DNA of 23,857 nt from a virus (IMGVR_UViG_3300023222_000128:1-23857); one strand, 5' to 3'. Positions 8,490-13,708 are shown, counted from the first letter of the stretch. Translations and numbers: made by a program. The notes: generated by a model not told the origin, from the sequence alone.

Positions 8490-8585
8490 TTAATATCCTG
8501 TCTTGAAACCCTTGGGTTTCTTAGTTGTTGTCCCATTAGAAAGTGTTTTCTTAATGGGTTTTTTCTTTTTAATTTTCCTTGCCAT
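8490..8585 (-). CDS. 31-aa lysine-rich peptide
   Basis: ATG at 8585 follows the previous stop by two bases, and the frame ends one base before the next ATG. The peptide begins MARKIKKKKPIKK and carries about 13 lysines or arginines in 31 residues. No strong ribosome site is seen, so translation would depend on coupling. The exact fit between neighbours supports a real gene, but its short length keeps confidence modest. A DNA- or RNA-binding peptide is possible. Confidence 0.5.
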   Translation of the reverse strand: MARKIKKKKPIKKTLSNGTTTKKPKGFKTGY

Positions 8586-8587
8586 TG

Positions 8588-8788
8588 TTAAGGTCCAGCC
8601 TGTGCACCATTATTGAGCTCTAGCCAACCGCCACCCATAACGCGACGACGATTAGAAGCTATGCGGTCATTTTTTGATGGTGCCTTTGACATAGCCATTT
8701 GTGCAGCTTCTGATGCTGGATTACGTTGAATTGGTAAATGACCGTCAATATTACTAGGAAATGCTTCCATGTCTTGCTTATGTGCCAT
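8588..8788 (-). CDS. 66-aa small protein, function unknown
   Basis: ATG at 8788 (MAHKQDMEAFPSNIDG) has AAGGAG ten bases upstream. An in-frame TTG six bases earlier is a poorer alternative. The protein is basic in the second half (KNDRIASNRRRVMGGGW) and ends in a Gly/Asn/Ala-rich tail. It overlaps the end of the TerS-like gene by 11 bases. No family is recognised. It is one of several tiny basic proteins between the two terminase genes. Confidence 0.6.
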   Translation of the reverse strand: MAHKQDMEAFPSNIDGHLPIQRNPASEAAQMAMSKAPSKNDRIASNRRRVMGGGWLELNNGAQAGP

Positions 8789-9341
8789 CTTCAAATAACT
8801 CCTTTTTGGGTATCACGCCCAACTCTCCTATCTTAGCAGATTCTACCATCTTATCAATTTGTTCTTCTGGCATTTCTTCTTTTGCTTGATTATACACCTG
8901 TTGTAAGAGCTGAGAACGGTCAGTGATATTAATAGAACCGATTGTGAGGGATTCTTGTCGTTGTTCCTGGGGGTAAAGGTCGTATATTTTGTGGGCTTCT
9001 TTGACCACATTAAGGAGAGCAGTAGAAGCTTTTGGGTCGTCTTCCGCCAGGTCTGCAGCTTCCATTAGAAGAGAAGCGGTTTTTTCTTCTGTAAACCCCA
9101 CTTTTGCTAAATTTACGTGGTAATTGGCTCTAGTGAAATTTTTATTAGCTATCTTGGATAACGCGTACTTGATTGGGAATTTCTTAGCTGGATATGCTTC
9201 TATGGAGGCGTCTTCTGGGGATTTTCCTTGTGAGATTAAGGATTGAAATAGCATTTCTGATTGTGTGAGTGCAGACGATTCTTCGTCTTCTTCTAGTATA
9301 TATAAATCTTCAGCAGGGGCTATTTGCATTGAGTGGTCCAT
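8778..9341 (-). CDS. Terminase small subunit-like protein
   Basis: The protein has 187 residues. The N-terminal segment has the cadence of TerS proteins: EMLFQSLISQGKSPEDASIEAYP, a helix-turn-helix-like AxxAY stretch. It is followed by ALSKIANKNFTRANYHVNLAKVGFTEEKTASLLME and then DPKASTALLNVVKEAHKIYDLYP. The last two parts match the oligomerisation region of many TerS proteins, where a vulnerable-node helix is followed by a repeat ending in a YP motif. It is the first gene of the leftward late operon, upstream of terL, as expected for the subunit that recognises the packaging site. No ribosome site precedes ATG, which fits a leaderless start from the promoter at 9348-9376. An alternative start is Met5. 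Confidence 0.6.
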   Translation of the reverse strand: MDHSMQIAPAEDLYILEEDEESSALTQSEMLFQSLISQGKSPEDASIEAYPAKKFPIKYALSKIANKNFTRANYHVNLAKVGFTEEKTASLLMEAADLAEDDPKASTALLNVVKEAHKIYDLYPQEQRQESLTIGSINITDRSQLLQQVYNQAKEEMPEEQIDKMVESAKIGELGVIPKKELFEDGT

Positions 9342-9679
9342 TGTGTTATTATACCAATGTTGGTGATCTTATTCAATTTCACTTTTCTTCTCGACCCTAC
9401 TAGAAATAGTAGGGTTTTTTTTTTGTCGATCACTGTTAGTTCTGCCCGGGCGCCAAACCCATGGGCACAAAGCTCCCATTTTAAATCTGGCCTCTTCTTC
9501 ATAGCTTCGGACAATACTCTTCGCGTTGTCTTAGGGCTTGCTGGTATTGCATGGTCAGGCCCAACTGTAAATAGGGGCCCACAGTATGTACAGATCATGT
9601 TAGCGCATATCTGGCAAGCTGTGTCATCAAAAATACCATACCACAAAATCCCCGCAGAAAAAATTTTATTATCCCGCAC
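9320..9679 (-). CDS. Possible zinc-finger/HNH-like small protein upstream of TerS (doubtful)
   Basis: The open frame has 119 codons from a GTG at 9679, with a GAGAG ribosome site six bases upstream. It shows two CxxC pairs (CQIC and CTYC) and then a DHAIPAS segment, a spacing reminiscent of HNH nucleases whose Cys pairs flank a DH motif. A later CAHGF is also seen. The second HNH histidine is not clear. The frame runs across the A10 tract and hairpin and over the late promoter, and overlaps TerS by 22 bases. A -1 slip at the A10 would end it sooner (after DKKKNPTISSRVEKKSEIE). It may be a remnant of a terminase-linked homing endonuclease or not a gene at all. Confidence 0.35.
   Translation of the reverse strand: MRDNKIFSAGILWYGIFDDTACQICANMICTYCGPLFTVGPDHAIPASPKTTRRVLSEAMKKRPDLKWELCAHGFGARAELTVIDKKKTLLFLVGSRRKVKLNKITNIGIITQWTTQCK
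9348..9376 (-). promoter_or_regulatory. Late promoter, extended -10 sigma70 type
   Basis: On the minus strand there is TTGAAT (9376-9371), a 17-base spacer, then TATAAT (9353-9348) preceded by TGG, giving a perfect extended -10 (TGnTATAAT). Only six bases separate the -10 from the ATG of the TerS-like gene at 9341. The transcript would therefore start at or within a few bases of the start codon. This is the only strong promoter found for the leftward late operon. Host RNA polymerase recognition is inferred. Confidence 0.72.
9395..9424 (+). terminator. Perfect hairpin plus T10, plus-strand intrinsic terminator
   Basis: CCCTACTA (9395-9402), loop GAAA and TAGTAGGG (9407-9414) form an 8-bp perfect stem, followed directly by ten T residues. 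It is a textbook rho-independent terminator for rightward transcription. No rightward gene lies to its left, so it would stop antisense transcription from the late region before it enters the control region. On the minus strand it reads as A10 followed by a hairpin, 18 bases upstream of the late -35. It could also serve as a regulator site. Confidence 0.7.
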
Positions 9680-9890
9680 TGAAAGCTCTCGTTACGCTTT
9701 TACACTTCTCACTGCGCTTTTCTGTGTGGTTATTTGTGTAGTGAATTTGAAAATGGTGTGCGATACATGTTGGAGTTAAAATACATACTATGAGTTCGCT
9801 TGGGGTCCGATGCCCCCGCCTTTGAGCATCACCATATACCACACACAACACCCCTTTATCCCTCCACCAACGTTTAAGCCCCAGCTTCAT

Positions 9891-9918
9891 TTAATACATC
9901 GACACATGCTAATTTCAA
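9891..9918 (-). promoter_or_regulatory. Weak candidate leftward promoter
   Basis: On the minus strand TTGAAA (9918-9913) is followed by a 16-base spacer and TATTAA (9896-9891). This matches the sigma70 consensus at five of six and four of six positions. It would drive leftward transcription through the doubtful ORF upstream of TerS. The match is modest for AT-rich DNA and may be chance. Confidence 0.25.
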
Positions 9919-10042
9919 CTTAATAGCTTTGGGGGGATACACACTAATTAACTACATCCACACAATTGAATGGAAGTGGTTGATTAGTGAAGTACCTTAC
10001 CCCACTAAGAATATAACGGTGTTTAGAAGTATGAAGGCTTAG

Positions 10043-10070
10043 GGGAATGTGTGCTAATATCGTCATTCCC
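10043..10070. repeat. 7-bp inverted repeat in control region
   Basis: GGGAATG (10043-10049) and CATTCCC (10064-10070) are perfect inverted arms around a 14-base AT-rich loop. It directly abuts the next inverted repeat at 10071. It is either a protein-binding dyad or part of a larger folded structure. Confidence 0.5.
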
Positions 10071-10123
10071 ACACATACACCACATTTAGGGCAATAATTA
10101 GGGTGTATGTGTGGTGTATGTGT
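10071..10123. repeat. 14-bp inverted repeat combined with an 11-bp tandem repeat
   Basis: ACACATACACCACA (10071-10084) is perfectly complementary to TGTGGTGTATGTGT (10110-10123), with a 25-base loop. The right side is a perfect tandem of GGTGTATGTGT (10102-10112 and 10113-10123), and the left arm holds the same 11-mer inverted (10071-10081). Similar ACACATACC/CACACATA words recur at 10211-10226. Three copies of one 11-mer in mixed orientation look like operator or iteron sites spaced by one helical turn. Confidence 0.7.
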
Positions 10124-10124
10124 A

Positions 10125-10310
10125 TAACAGAGTTTGATTCTTGGTGTAAGTTCAGAACACTATCACTCTCTTATTTGCAAATAAGTAGTTGTATTGCTAA
10201 TTAAATACACACACATACCCACACATATATATAATAAACAATACAACTACTTTTATTAAATTATATATATGGTAGTCTTCTAGACTTACACCAAGTTTAG
10301 ATTTCTGTTA
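10125..10310. repeat. 186-bp imperfect palindrome (72-nt colinear arms)
   Basis: The left arm 10125-10196 and right arm 10239-10310 are reverse complements at about 70% of positions without any gap. Three perfect blocks are in register: TAACAGA with TCTGTTA; CTTGGTGTAAGT (10140-10151) with ACTTACACCAAG (10284-10295); and AAGTAGTTGTATTG (10183-10196) with CAATACAACTACTT (10239-10252). The inter-block spacers are equal, 31 bases on both sides. The 42-base centre is AT-rich and itself partly symmetric. The left arm also contains the perfect palindrome TTATTTGCAAATAA (10171-10184). It is probably an operator/origin element or a mirrored pair of regulatory sites. Confidence 0.85.
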
Positions 10311-10368
10311 AGCACAAAAAACCACACAATCTATTGTATTTGTCGGAAGGTTAAAGTAAACTAAAAAC

Positions 10369-10878
10369 ATGAACAACTCACCCCTAATTCAATGGAAACA
10401 AATCCCCTTTGCTCGTGAATATCAAATATCCACTTATGGTCAAATATGCCGTCAATTTAAACACAGGACTAAATACTACAAACCTTACCTCAAGAGGTAC
10501 TTTCAAATAAAACGTGTTAAGTACCGTATCATTGACCTAGTAGCTCAAACATTTATAGGTCCTTGCCCTAAAGACCACACTCTAATCCAAATAGGAGACA
10601 ACACTGATTTCTCAGTTAATAACTTAGAATACGTACCAACACATACCCTCAAACTACATTCACCAACAAGACAAGAGCTATTCGACATCGAAGAAACCCT
10701 AGAGAACGACACACAAGCCGATATTAGGACAATAGCCCTCTCATTAAGGTCAACCCCAGACAAAATAAGAAAGTCCCTGAGAAACGCTCGTAATCGCTTC
10801 GACAGGTATGTTGAATTCCCACTTCTAATAGATGTGCTCAACCGCACAGCTTCTCGTGATAACAAGATAAGATACTAA
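10369..10878 (+). CDS. Degenerate NUMOD4/HNH-like DNA-binding protein
   Basis: The protein has 169 residues. Residues 8-30 (WKQIPFAREYQISTYGQI) match the NUMOD4 pattern WKxIPGYExYEISNLGRV found in phage HNH endonucleases. Residues about 57-95 follow the HNH_3 framework (LVAQTFIGPCPKDHTLIQI, then DFSVNNLEYVPTH). The histidine normally before LVA and the NH pair before the DGxxxN element are both replaced, so cleavage is unlikely. The C-terminus has a helix-turn-helix-like stretch (ADIRTIALSLRSTPDKIRKS). As the first rightward gene beside the big palindrome, it may be a regulator or origin-binding protein; that role is inferred. The ribosome site GGAAGG lies about 17 bases from ATG, so it is weak. 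Confidence 0.68.
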   Translation: MNNSPLIQWKQIPFAREYQISTYGQICRQFKHRTKYYKPYLKRYFQIKRVKYRIIDLVAQTFIGPCPKDHTLIQIGDNTDFSVNNLEYVPTHTLKLHSPTRQELFDIEETLENDTQADIRTIALSLRSTPDKIRKSLRNARNRFDRYVEFPLLIDVLNRTASRDNKIRY

Positions 10879-10926
10879 AGCCACACCCAACACCAGCCGA
10901 CAACAGAGTAGAAAAGGAGAACCAAC

Positions 10927-11100
10927 ATGAATTACAACGAATTAGTACAAAAACGCCATCTTGATGGGAAAGATTATATTATCTCAGTAGATGGTAAGAT
11001 CCTTGATGGATATTTCACAGGGGAACAGGCCACCAAAACCCGCTTGGCAATCATTCAGGCCCTCAGAATAACAAACGAAGGGCGTAAAGATGAAGAATAA
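10927..11100 (+). CDS. 57-aa small early protein, function unknown
   Basis: ATG at 10927 has AAGGAG seven bases upstream. The sequence MNYNELVQKRHLDGKDYI continues with ISVDGKILDGYFTGEQ and a C-terminal helix (TKTRLAIIQALRITNEGRK). It looks like a small soluble alpha/beta protein. It overlaps the next gene by 11 bases. No family is recognised. Confidence 0.68.
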   Translation: MNYNELVQKRHLDGKDYIISVDGKILDGYFTGEQATKTRLAIIQALRITNEGRKDEE

Positions 11101-11254
11101 TAATAATACATGGCTCTGGCTGACAATATTAGCCGCCCTTCTTTTAATTTCTATGTGGATTTGGTGGGAATTTACACCACTCACAGACGAACAAGACAAA
11201 CAACTCAGGGAAAAACTGTGGCATGACACAGATAATGCCCCAAAACCAAAATAA
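11090..11254 (+). CDS. 54-aa single-pass membrane protein
   Basis: ATG at 11090 lies inside the end of the preceding gene. Residues 8-27 (WLWLTILAALLLISMWIWWE) form one strong, Trp-rich membrane segment. A charged tail follows (TDEQDKQLREKLWHD). The short positive-free N-terminus does not fix topology. A holin-like, superinfection-exclusion or membrane-anchor role is possible, but none is supported by family recognition. It is the last gene before the promoter at 11276. Confidence 0.65.
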   Translation: MKNNNNTWLWLTILAALLLISMWIWWEFTPLTDEQDKQLREKLWHDTDNAPKPK

Positions 11255-11275
11255 CATTTTCTTTTAATTTATCTC

Positions 11276-11304
11276 TTGACTTCTAACGGCCGTTAGATTA
11301 TATT
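11276..11304 (+). promoter_or_regulatory. Early promoter P1 with palindromic operator in the spacer
   Basis: TTGACT (11276-11281), 17-base spacer and TATATT (11299-11304) make a strong sigma70 promoter. The spacer is almost filled by the perfect 14-bp palindrome CTAACGGCCGTTAG (11283-11296), placed where a bound dimer would block RNA polymerase. The start would be near 11311, giving an about 80-base leader with a hairpin (11325-11349). A phage- or host-encoded repressor is inferred but not identified. Confidence 0.8.
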
Positions 11305-11324
11305 AAGATTATTAAGCTTCTCTC

Positions 11325-11349
11325 GGATCGTCGCTAAGTGCGGCGGTCC
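11325..11349 (+). other. Stem-loop in the P1 leader RNA
   Basis: GGATCGTCGC (11325-11334) and GCGGCGGTCC (11340-11349) pair over ten consecutive positions in RNA, two as G-U, around the loop TAAGT. It lies between the P1 start and the first gene. No T-tract follows, so it is not a terminator. It may protect the 5' end of the mRNA or bind a regulator. Confidence 0.65.
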
Positions 11350-11389
11350 ATTATACCAACAAGGGAAGTTAAGAAGAAAAGAGAAACAG

Positions 11390-11614
11390 ATGAATAACGA
11401 AATGACACCTATTGAAATGCAAATATTTAAAAAGCACCTCTTAGAAAACCTTGAAAAGAAGTTGCAGATATTACGAGATTATTTTCCTAGTGCTTCGCAC
11501 AAGCAGCGGGAAAGGTTTCTTGAAGCTGATTTTTGTAAAATAGACGAGGAGATGCTACGAGATGCTCAACCAGCGTCCGCAGCACGACAGAACGCAAGCG
11601 CAGCCATACATTAA
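11390..11614 (+). CDS. 74-aa helical protein, first gene of the P1 transcript
   Basis: ATG at 11390 follows the leader word GAAAAGAGAAACA, repeated before two later genes. The N-terminal half is an amphipathic helix (MTPIEMQIFKKHLLENLEKK), followed by DYFPSASHKQRERFLEADF. The last 20 residues are Ala/Ser/Gln-rich and low in information. No family is recognised. Confidence 0.6.
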   Translation: MNNEMTPIEMQIFKKHLLENLEKKLQILRDYFPSASHKQRERFLEADFCKIDEEMLRDAQPASAARQNASAAIH

Positions 11615-11628
11615 ACAGCAGGCACATT

Positions 11629-11673
11629 GTAAGACTTCGGTGGTGATTTGGTAAATCAGAGCTGCGGTCTTGC
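11629..11673 (+). other. Long imperfect RNA hairpin between early genes
   Basis: GTAAGAC (11629-11635) pairs with GTCTTGC (11667-11673), and inside it TGATTT (11644-11649) pairs with AAATCA (11653-11658) around a 3-base loop. The eight-base segments between these helices can form further C-G, G-C and G-U pairs. The result is one extended stem of about 45 bases in the 102-base gap between two genes. It is not a tRNA: no T-arm or acceptor ends are seen. Its role is unknown. Confidence 0.5.
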
Positions 11674-11705
11674 TTCAGTGAAAACTTTAACGAAAAGAGA
11701 AACAA

Positions 11706-11727
11706 ATGGGAACAATATGGGAACAAT
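11706..11727 (+). repeat. 11-bp tandem duplication at a start codon
   Basis: ATGGGAACAAT occurs twice in perfect tandem (11706-11716 and 11717-11727) and is followed by ATG again. The duplication moves the ribosome leader from ATG 11706 (now opening only a 19-codon frame) to 11 bases away from the ATG that starts the real gene. It looks like a recent slippage event. Confidence 0.85.
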
Positions 11728-11878
11728 ATGTGAACAAGCAGCCGAAGAGGCGCACGCACAAGTAGACGCACTGTACCATTCTCTAGGCTCATCTGCTGAA
11801 GGAATGGCCAATGAAGTTTGGGCCAAGGCGTATTTAAATGAATTAATGAAGCTGACTAACGAAAAGAGAAACAAATGA
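11717..11878 (+). CDS. 53-aa helical acidic protein, function unknown
   Basis: ATG at 11717 gives MGTICEQAAEEAHAQVDALY and then a second helix (NEVWAKAYLNELMKL). The start is offset by an 11-bp duplication. Without the extra copy the leader GAAAAGAGAAACA would stand directly before this ATG. The stop overlaps the next start as ATGA. An upstream TTG (11648) would extend the frame by 23 residues through the RNA hairpin and is unlikely. Confidence 0.62.
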   Translation: MGTICEQAAEEAHAQVDALYHSLGSSAEGMANEVWAKAYLNELMKLTNEKRNK

Positions 11879-12483
11879 ATACAGCACTAACAAAATCACA
11901 ATTTAAAACAATGGGGCCAATATTTTATACTGAGCAGGGCCAAAAATACAAAATCAATGTCAACGTTAGATATGATGATGAATGCGGGAATGGCCACAAC
12001 ACTTTTGCAATAACTGCGGATATACGAGTTAAGAGAGGCACTAGGTTTTTTGAAGATGCATGTGGTTGTCTTCATGATGCTGTGGCTCGTCATTTCCCAA
12101 AGCTTAAACCTCTCATCAAATGGCACCTTATGAGTTCAGAAGAGCCATTACACTACGTGGCCAACTCAATGTATCACGCTTTACGGTATGGGCCGACACA
12201 CGCTTATCTACGCCTCAAAGACGAAAAGAACGATCTTACTGGATGCCTTCAGTATGGGAAAATTGAAGAGATGAAAGCTAAAGCTAAAACACATCCAGAT
12301 ATTTATTCTATTGAAATACAGGAATCTAGTTCTAAAGAGGGTAATTTAAACCACGCTCGATCCAGTGCCATCTGGCCCAATGCTGATTGGGACGACTTCA
12401 CAAAAGAAAAATTAGAAGCCCGATTACCTAAACTCGTGGCTAATTTTAGAAAAGATATTGAAATGTTTGGCTTTATTTATTAA
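11875..12483 (+). CDS. Conserved phage/bacterial protein with GHNTF and HYVANxxYHA motifs
   Basis: The protein has 202 residues. It carries CGNGHNTFAITADIR (about 37-51), CGCLHDAVARHFPKLKPLIKWHL (63-85) and PLHYVANSMYHA (90-102), followed by a C-terminal region with IWPNADWDDFTKE. I recall this pattern from an uncharacterised family in phages and bacterial genomes whose members share GHNTFxITG, HxxIxxxFPEL and PMHYxANTxY. The biochemical role is unknown. Its start overlaps the preceding stop as ATGA, and the leader word GAAAAGAGAAACA sits within the end of that gene. Confidence 0.72.
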   Translation: MNTALTKSQFKTMGPIFYTEQGQKYKINVNVRYDDECGNGHNTFAITADIRVKRGTRFFEDACGCLHDAVARHFPKLKPLIKWHLMSSEEPLHYVANSMYHALRYGPTHAYLRLKDEKNDLTGCLQYGKIEEMKAKAKTHPDIYSIEIQESSSKEGNLNHARSSAIWPNADWDDFTKEKLEARLPKLVANFRKDIEMFGFIY

Positions 12484-12502
12484 GACCAATCTCTTTTCAC
12501 CC

Positions 12503-12532
12503 GCCCCTCTCAGCTTCATTGCTGTTTGGGGC
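12503..12532 (+). terminator. Possible weak terminator or attenuator
   Basis: GCCCC (12503-12507) pairs with GGGGC (12528-12532), and inside it CAGC (12511-12514) pairs with GCTG (12521-12524) around TTCATT. The following tract is TTTCTCT, shorter than a typical T-run. It lies between the 202-aa gene and the next gene with no room for a new promoter, so partial read-through is expected. Confidence 0.45.
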
Positions 12533-12559
12533 TTTCTCTAGTAGAAGAAGAGAGTGAAA

Positions 12560-12895
12560 ATGAGTACAACAATAACAAGTAATCTTTGTTCAATATGTTC
12601 AACACCAACTAAGCACAAAGTGTGCCAAGAGTGCCGACCATATTACCATTCCAATGATACAACCCTAGCAGACACGGACGAGGTTACTGCCATTACCGAG
12701 TCCGTGTCATTTTATTCTAATTTTATGGAAAAAAGATTAAGAAAACTAAGGTCCAGCACCGAGAATATTAGTGAAAGGATTTTCTATTATGAAAAACTCA
12801 CTAATGTTAGCTTACCCAGAGCAGCCCTTAAACGCACCGACAGAAAGCGTATTTTTAATAGTAATCGTATTCATAGTGGTATGGCTGATAGGTAG
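12560..12895 (+). CDS. 111-aa N-terminal zinc-ribbon protein
   Basis: ATG at 12560 has GAGAG upstream; an in-frame GTG at 12554 is an alternative. Residues 8-26 carry LCSICSTPTKHKVCQEC, a compact CxxC-x10-CxxC zinc ribbon. The C-terminal two thirds are basic and helical (FMEKRLRKLRSSTENISERI). A terminator-like hairpin lies within the gene (12671-12708). The last 107 bases overlap another gene in a different frame, where this protein's sequence becomes Arg-rich. Nucleic-acid binding is plausible but unproven. Confidence 0.62.
   Translation: MSTTITSNLCSICSTPTKHKVCQECRPYYHSNDTTLADTDEVTAITESVSFYSNFMEKRLRKLRSSTENISERIFYYEKLTNVSLPRAALKRTDRKRIFNSNRIHSGMADR
12671..12708 (+). repeat. 9-bp perfect inverted repeat inside a coding region
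   Basis: GACACGGAC (12671-12679) and GTCCGTGTC (12700-12708) are perfect inverted arms. Inside them GGT (12682-12684) can pair with ACC (12695-12697). The sequence after the stem is ATTTTATT. The structure looks like an intrinsic terminator but lies in frame within the 111-aa gene. Confidence 0.65.
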
Positions 12896-12914
12896 AAATA
12901 AAGAATGGTGGTGA
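12789..12914 (+). CDS. 41-aa single-pass membrane protein overlapping its neighbour
   Basis: ATG at 12789 has AAAGGA nine bases upstream. The sequence is MKNSLMLAYPEQPLNAPTES followed by VFLIVIVFIVVWLI and the tail GRNKEWW. This is a clean hydrophobic helix with a basic cytoplasmic-type end (N-out inferred). Most of the gene lies within the preceding gene in another frame. A hydrophobic helix this long is unlikely as a chance product of an overlapping frame. It could be a holin-like or exclusion peptide. Confidence 0.6.
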   Translation: MKNSLMLAYPEQPLNAPTESVFLIVIVFIVVWLIGRNKEWW

Positions 12915-12942
12915 TCCACTAGCAAAGAGAGAGAGATTTATT

Positions 12943-12984
12943 ATGGACAAAAGTATTAATTACTTAATTAGATGGTGGCTATAA
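12943..12984 (+). CDS. 13-codon leader peptide candidate
   Basis: ATG at 12943 follows a GAGAGAGA tract and encodes MDKSINYLIRWWL. Its TAA overlaps the ATG of the next gene as TAATG. The next gene lacks a good ribosome site of its own, so this mini-frame may deliver ribosomes to it. It could also be chance. Confidence 0.3.
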   Translation: MDKSINYLIRWWL

Positions 12985-13190
12985 TGGATATAGCTATTTG
13001 GGATCAAGATGAAAAAAGATGGCATAGTGCTTTAGTCAACCACGCAGTATTTTCTGATTGGTTTCTTATGGGAGCAATTCTTAGAGCAGCTAACGATAAC
13101 AAGGCACTAAAGGCAATACCACCCACTCACGAAGAATTTGAGGAAGCTTATTTATTTGCTTCTAATTATCAAAAAGAAGGGAGTAACTGA
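12984..13190 (+). CDS. 68-aa small acidic protein, function unknown
   Basis: I chose ATG at 12984 (MDIAIWDQDEKRWHSALVNH); an in-frame ATG at 12972 adds four residues. The protein has a mixed alpha/beta look, with a helix FSDWFLMGAILRAANDNKAL and the end THEEFEEAYLFASNYQ. It is joined to the next gene by TGATG. No family is recognised. Confidence 0.62.
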   Translation: MDIAIWDQDEKRWHSALVNHAVFSDWFLMGAILRAANDNKALKAIPPTHEEFEEAYLFASNYQKEGSN

Positions 13191-13708
13191 TGGGATTATT
13201 TTTTTGGGGTGAGCGCCCTTCTTCTTCTCCTCAGTTTGACACCATAATCAAACAACGTGAGAAACTATTCACCGACATTAAAGCATTAAAAGCCAGATAT
13301 ACATTATTACACTATTGGGTGGTGAGAGGAAAGTCTAGTTTCAAGATAGAAATGCGGAAAGTACGCCGAGAACTTCAAAAACTTCGCGCCGAACCTACAC
13401 CAAGCTACAATTACTTAGCTAATGCGGGTTACTCAAGTTATTTCGAGTACGATAATGAGGTTCTAAATAAAAACGAGAAGTCTAAGATGGGTAAATCATT
13501 TGATTCTAATTCTGATGCACCAACACTTGGTCGGCTGCTACATGAAGCACTTTTAAAAAAACATGCTACCCTTAACACCTTAACAGACTGTTGGAGCTGT
13601 AGTGCTCCTTATCGCTTTCATCTTTTATTTAAACACAGAGACCATGACTACTGTTCAGAATGTTTGAATGATTTGTTAGATTACGAGGAGGATAACCATG
13701 AGTCCTAA
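13190..13708 (+). CDS. 172-aa protein with helical N-terminus and C-terminal zinc ribbon
   Basis: After MGLFFWGERPSSSP comes a long basic helix region (IIKQREKLFTDIKALKARY, then IEMRKVRRELQKLRAEP) and a polar linker. A C-terminal zinc ribbon follows, DCWSCSAPYRFH paired with YCSECLNDLLD (about 132-165). The start is coupled to the previous gene by TGATG, and the end overlaps the next gene by 11 bases. Function is unknown; nucleic-acid or protein binding through the zinc ribbon is inferred. Confidence 0.65.
   Translation: MGLFFWGERPSSSPQFDTIIKQREKLFTDIKALKARYTLLHYWVVRGKSSFKIEMRKVRRELQKLRAEPTPSYNYLANAGYSSYFEYDNEVLNKNEKSKMGKSFDSNSDAPTLGRLLHEALLKKHATLNTLTDCWSCSAPYRFHLLFKHRDHDYCSECLNDLLDYEEDNHES

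Larger units (their letters stand above)
9680..10368. other. Divergent control region without a convincing gene
   Basis: This 689-base stretch separates the leftward late operon from the rightward early genes. Short open frames here lack ribosome sites and coding character. The left part (9680-9900) has a C-rich stretch around 9811-9860. From about 9940 the sequence becomes dominated by CACACA/TGTGTG runs and AT tracts, with several stacked dyads listed separately. The ribosome site GGAAGG for the gene at 10369 is near 10346-10351. No convincing sigma70 promoter for that gene was found by eye. Confidence 0.7.

Noticed and set aside
9333-9779. Plus-strand open frame of 148 codons
   Set aside because: It runs through the terminator hairpin and T10, has no ribosome site, and mirrors the minus-strand frame.
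9669-9890. Minus-strand open frame of 73 codons
   Set aside because: It has Arg/His/Cys-rich composition without a recognisable fold, no ribosome site, and lies within the control region.
11629-11673. tRNA-like fold
   Set aside because: It is one extended stem with no T-arm, anticodon arm or paired acceptor ends, so it is reported only as a hairpin.
12560-12914. Rz/Rz1-type spanin pair because of the out-of-frame overlap
   Set aside because: The outer protein has a zinc ribbon and no signal peptide, and the inner one has no lipobox. Only the overlap resembles spanins.
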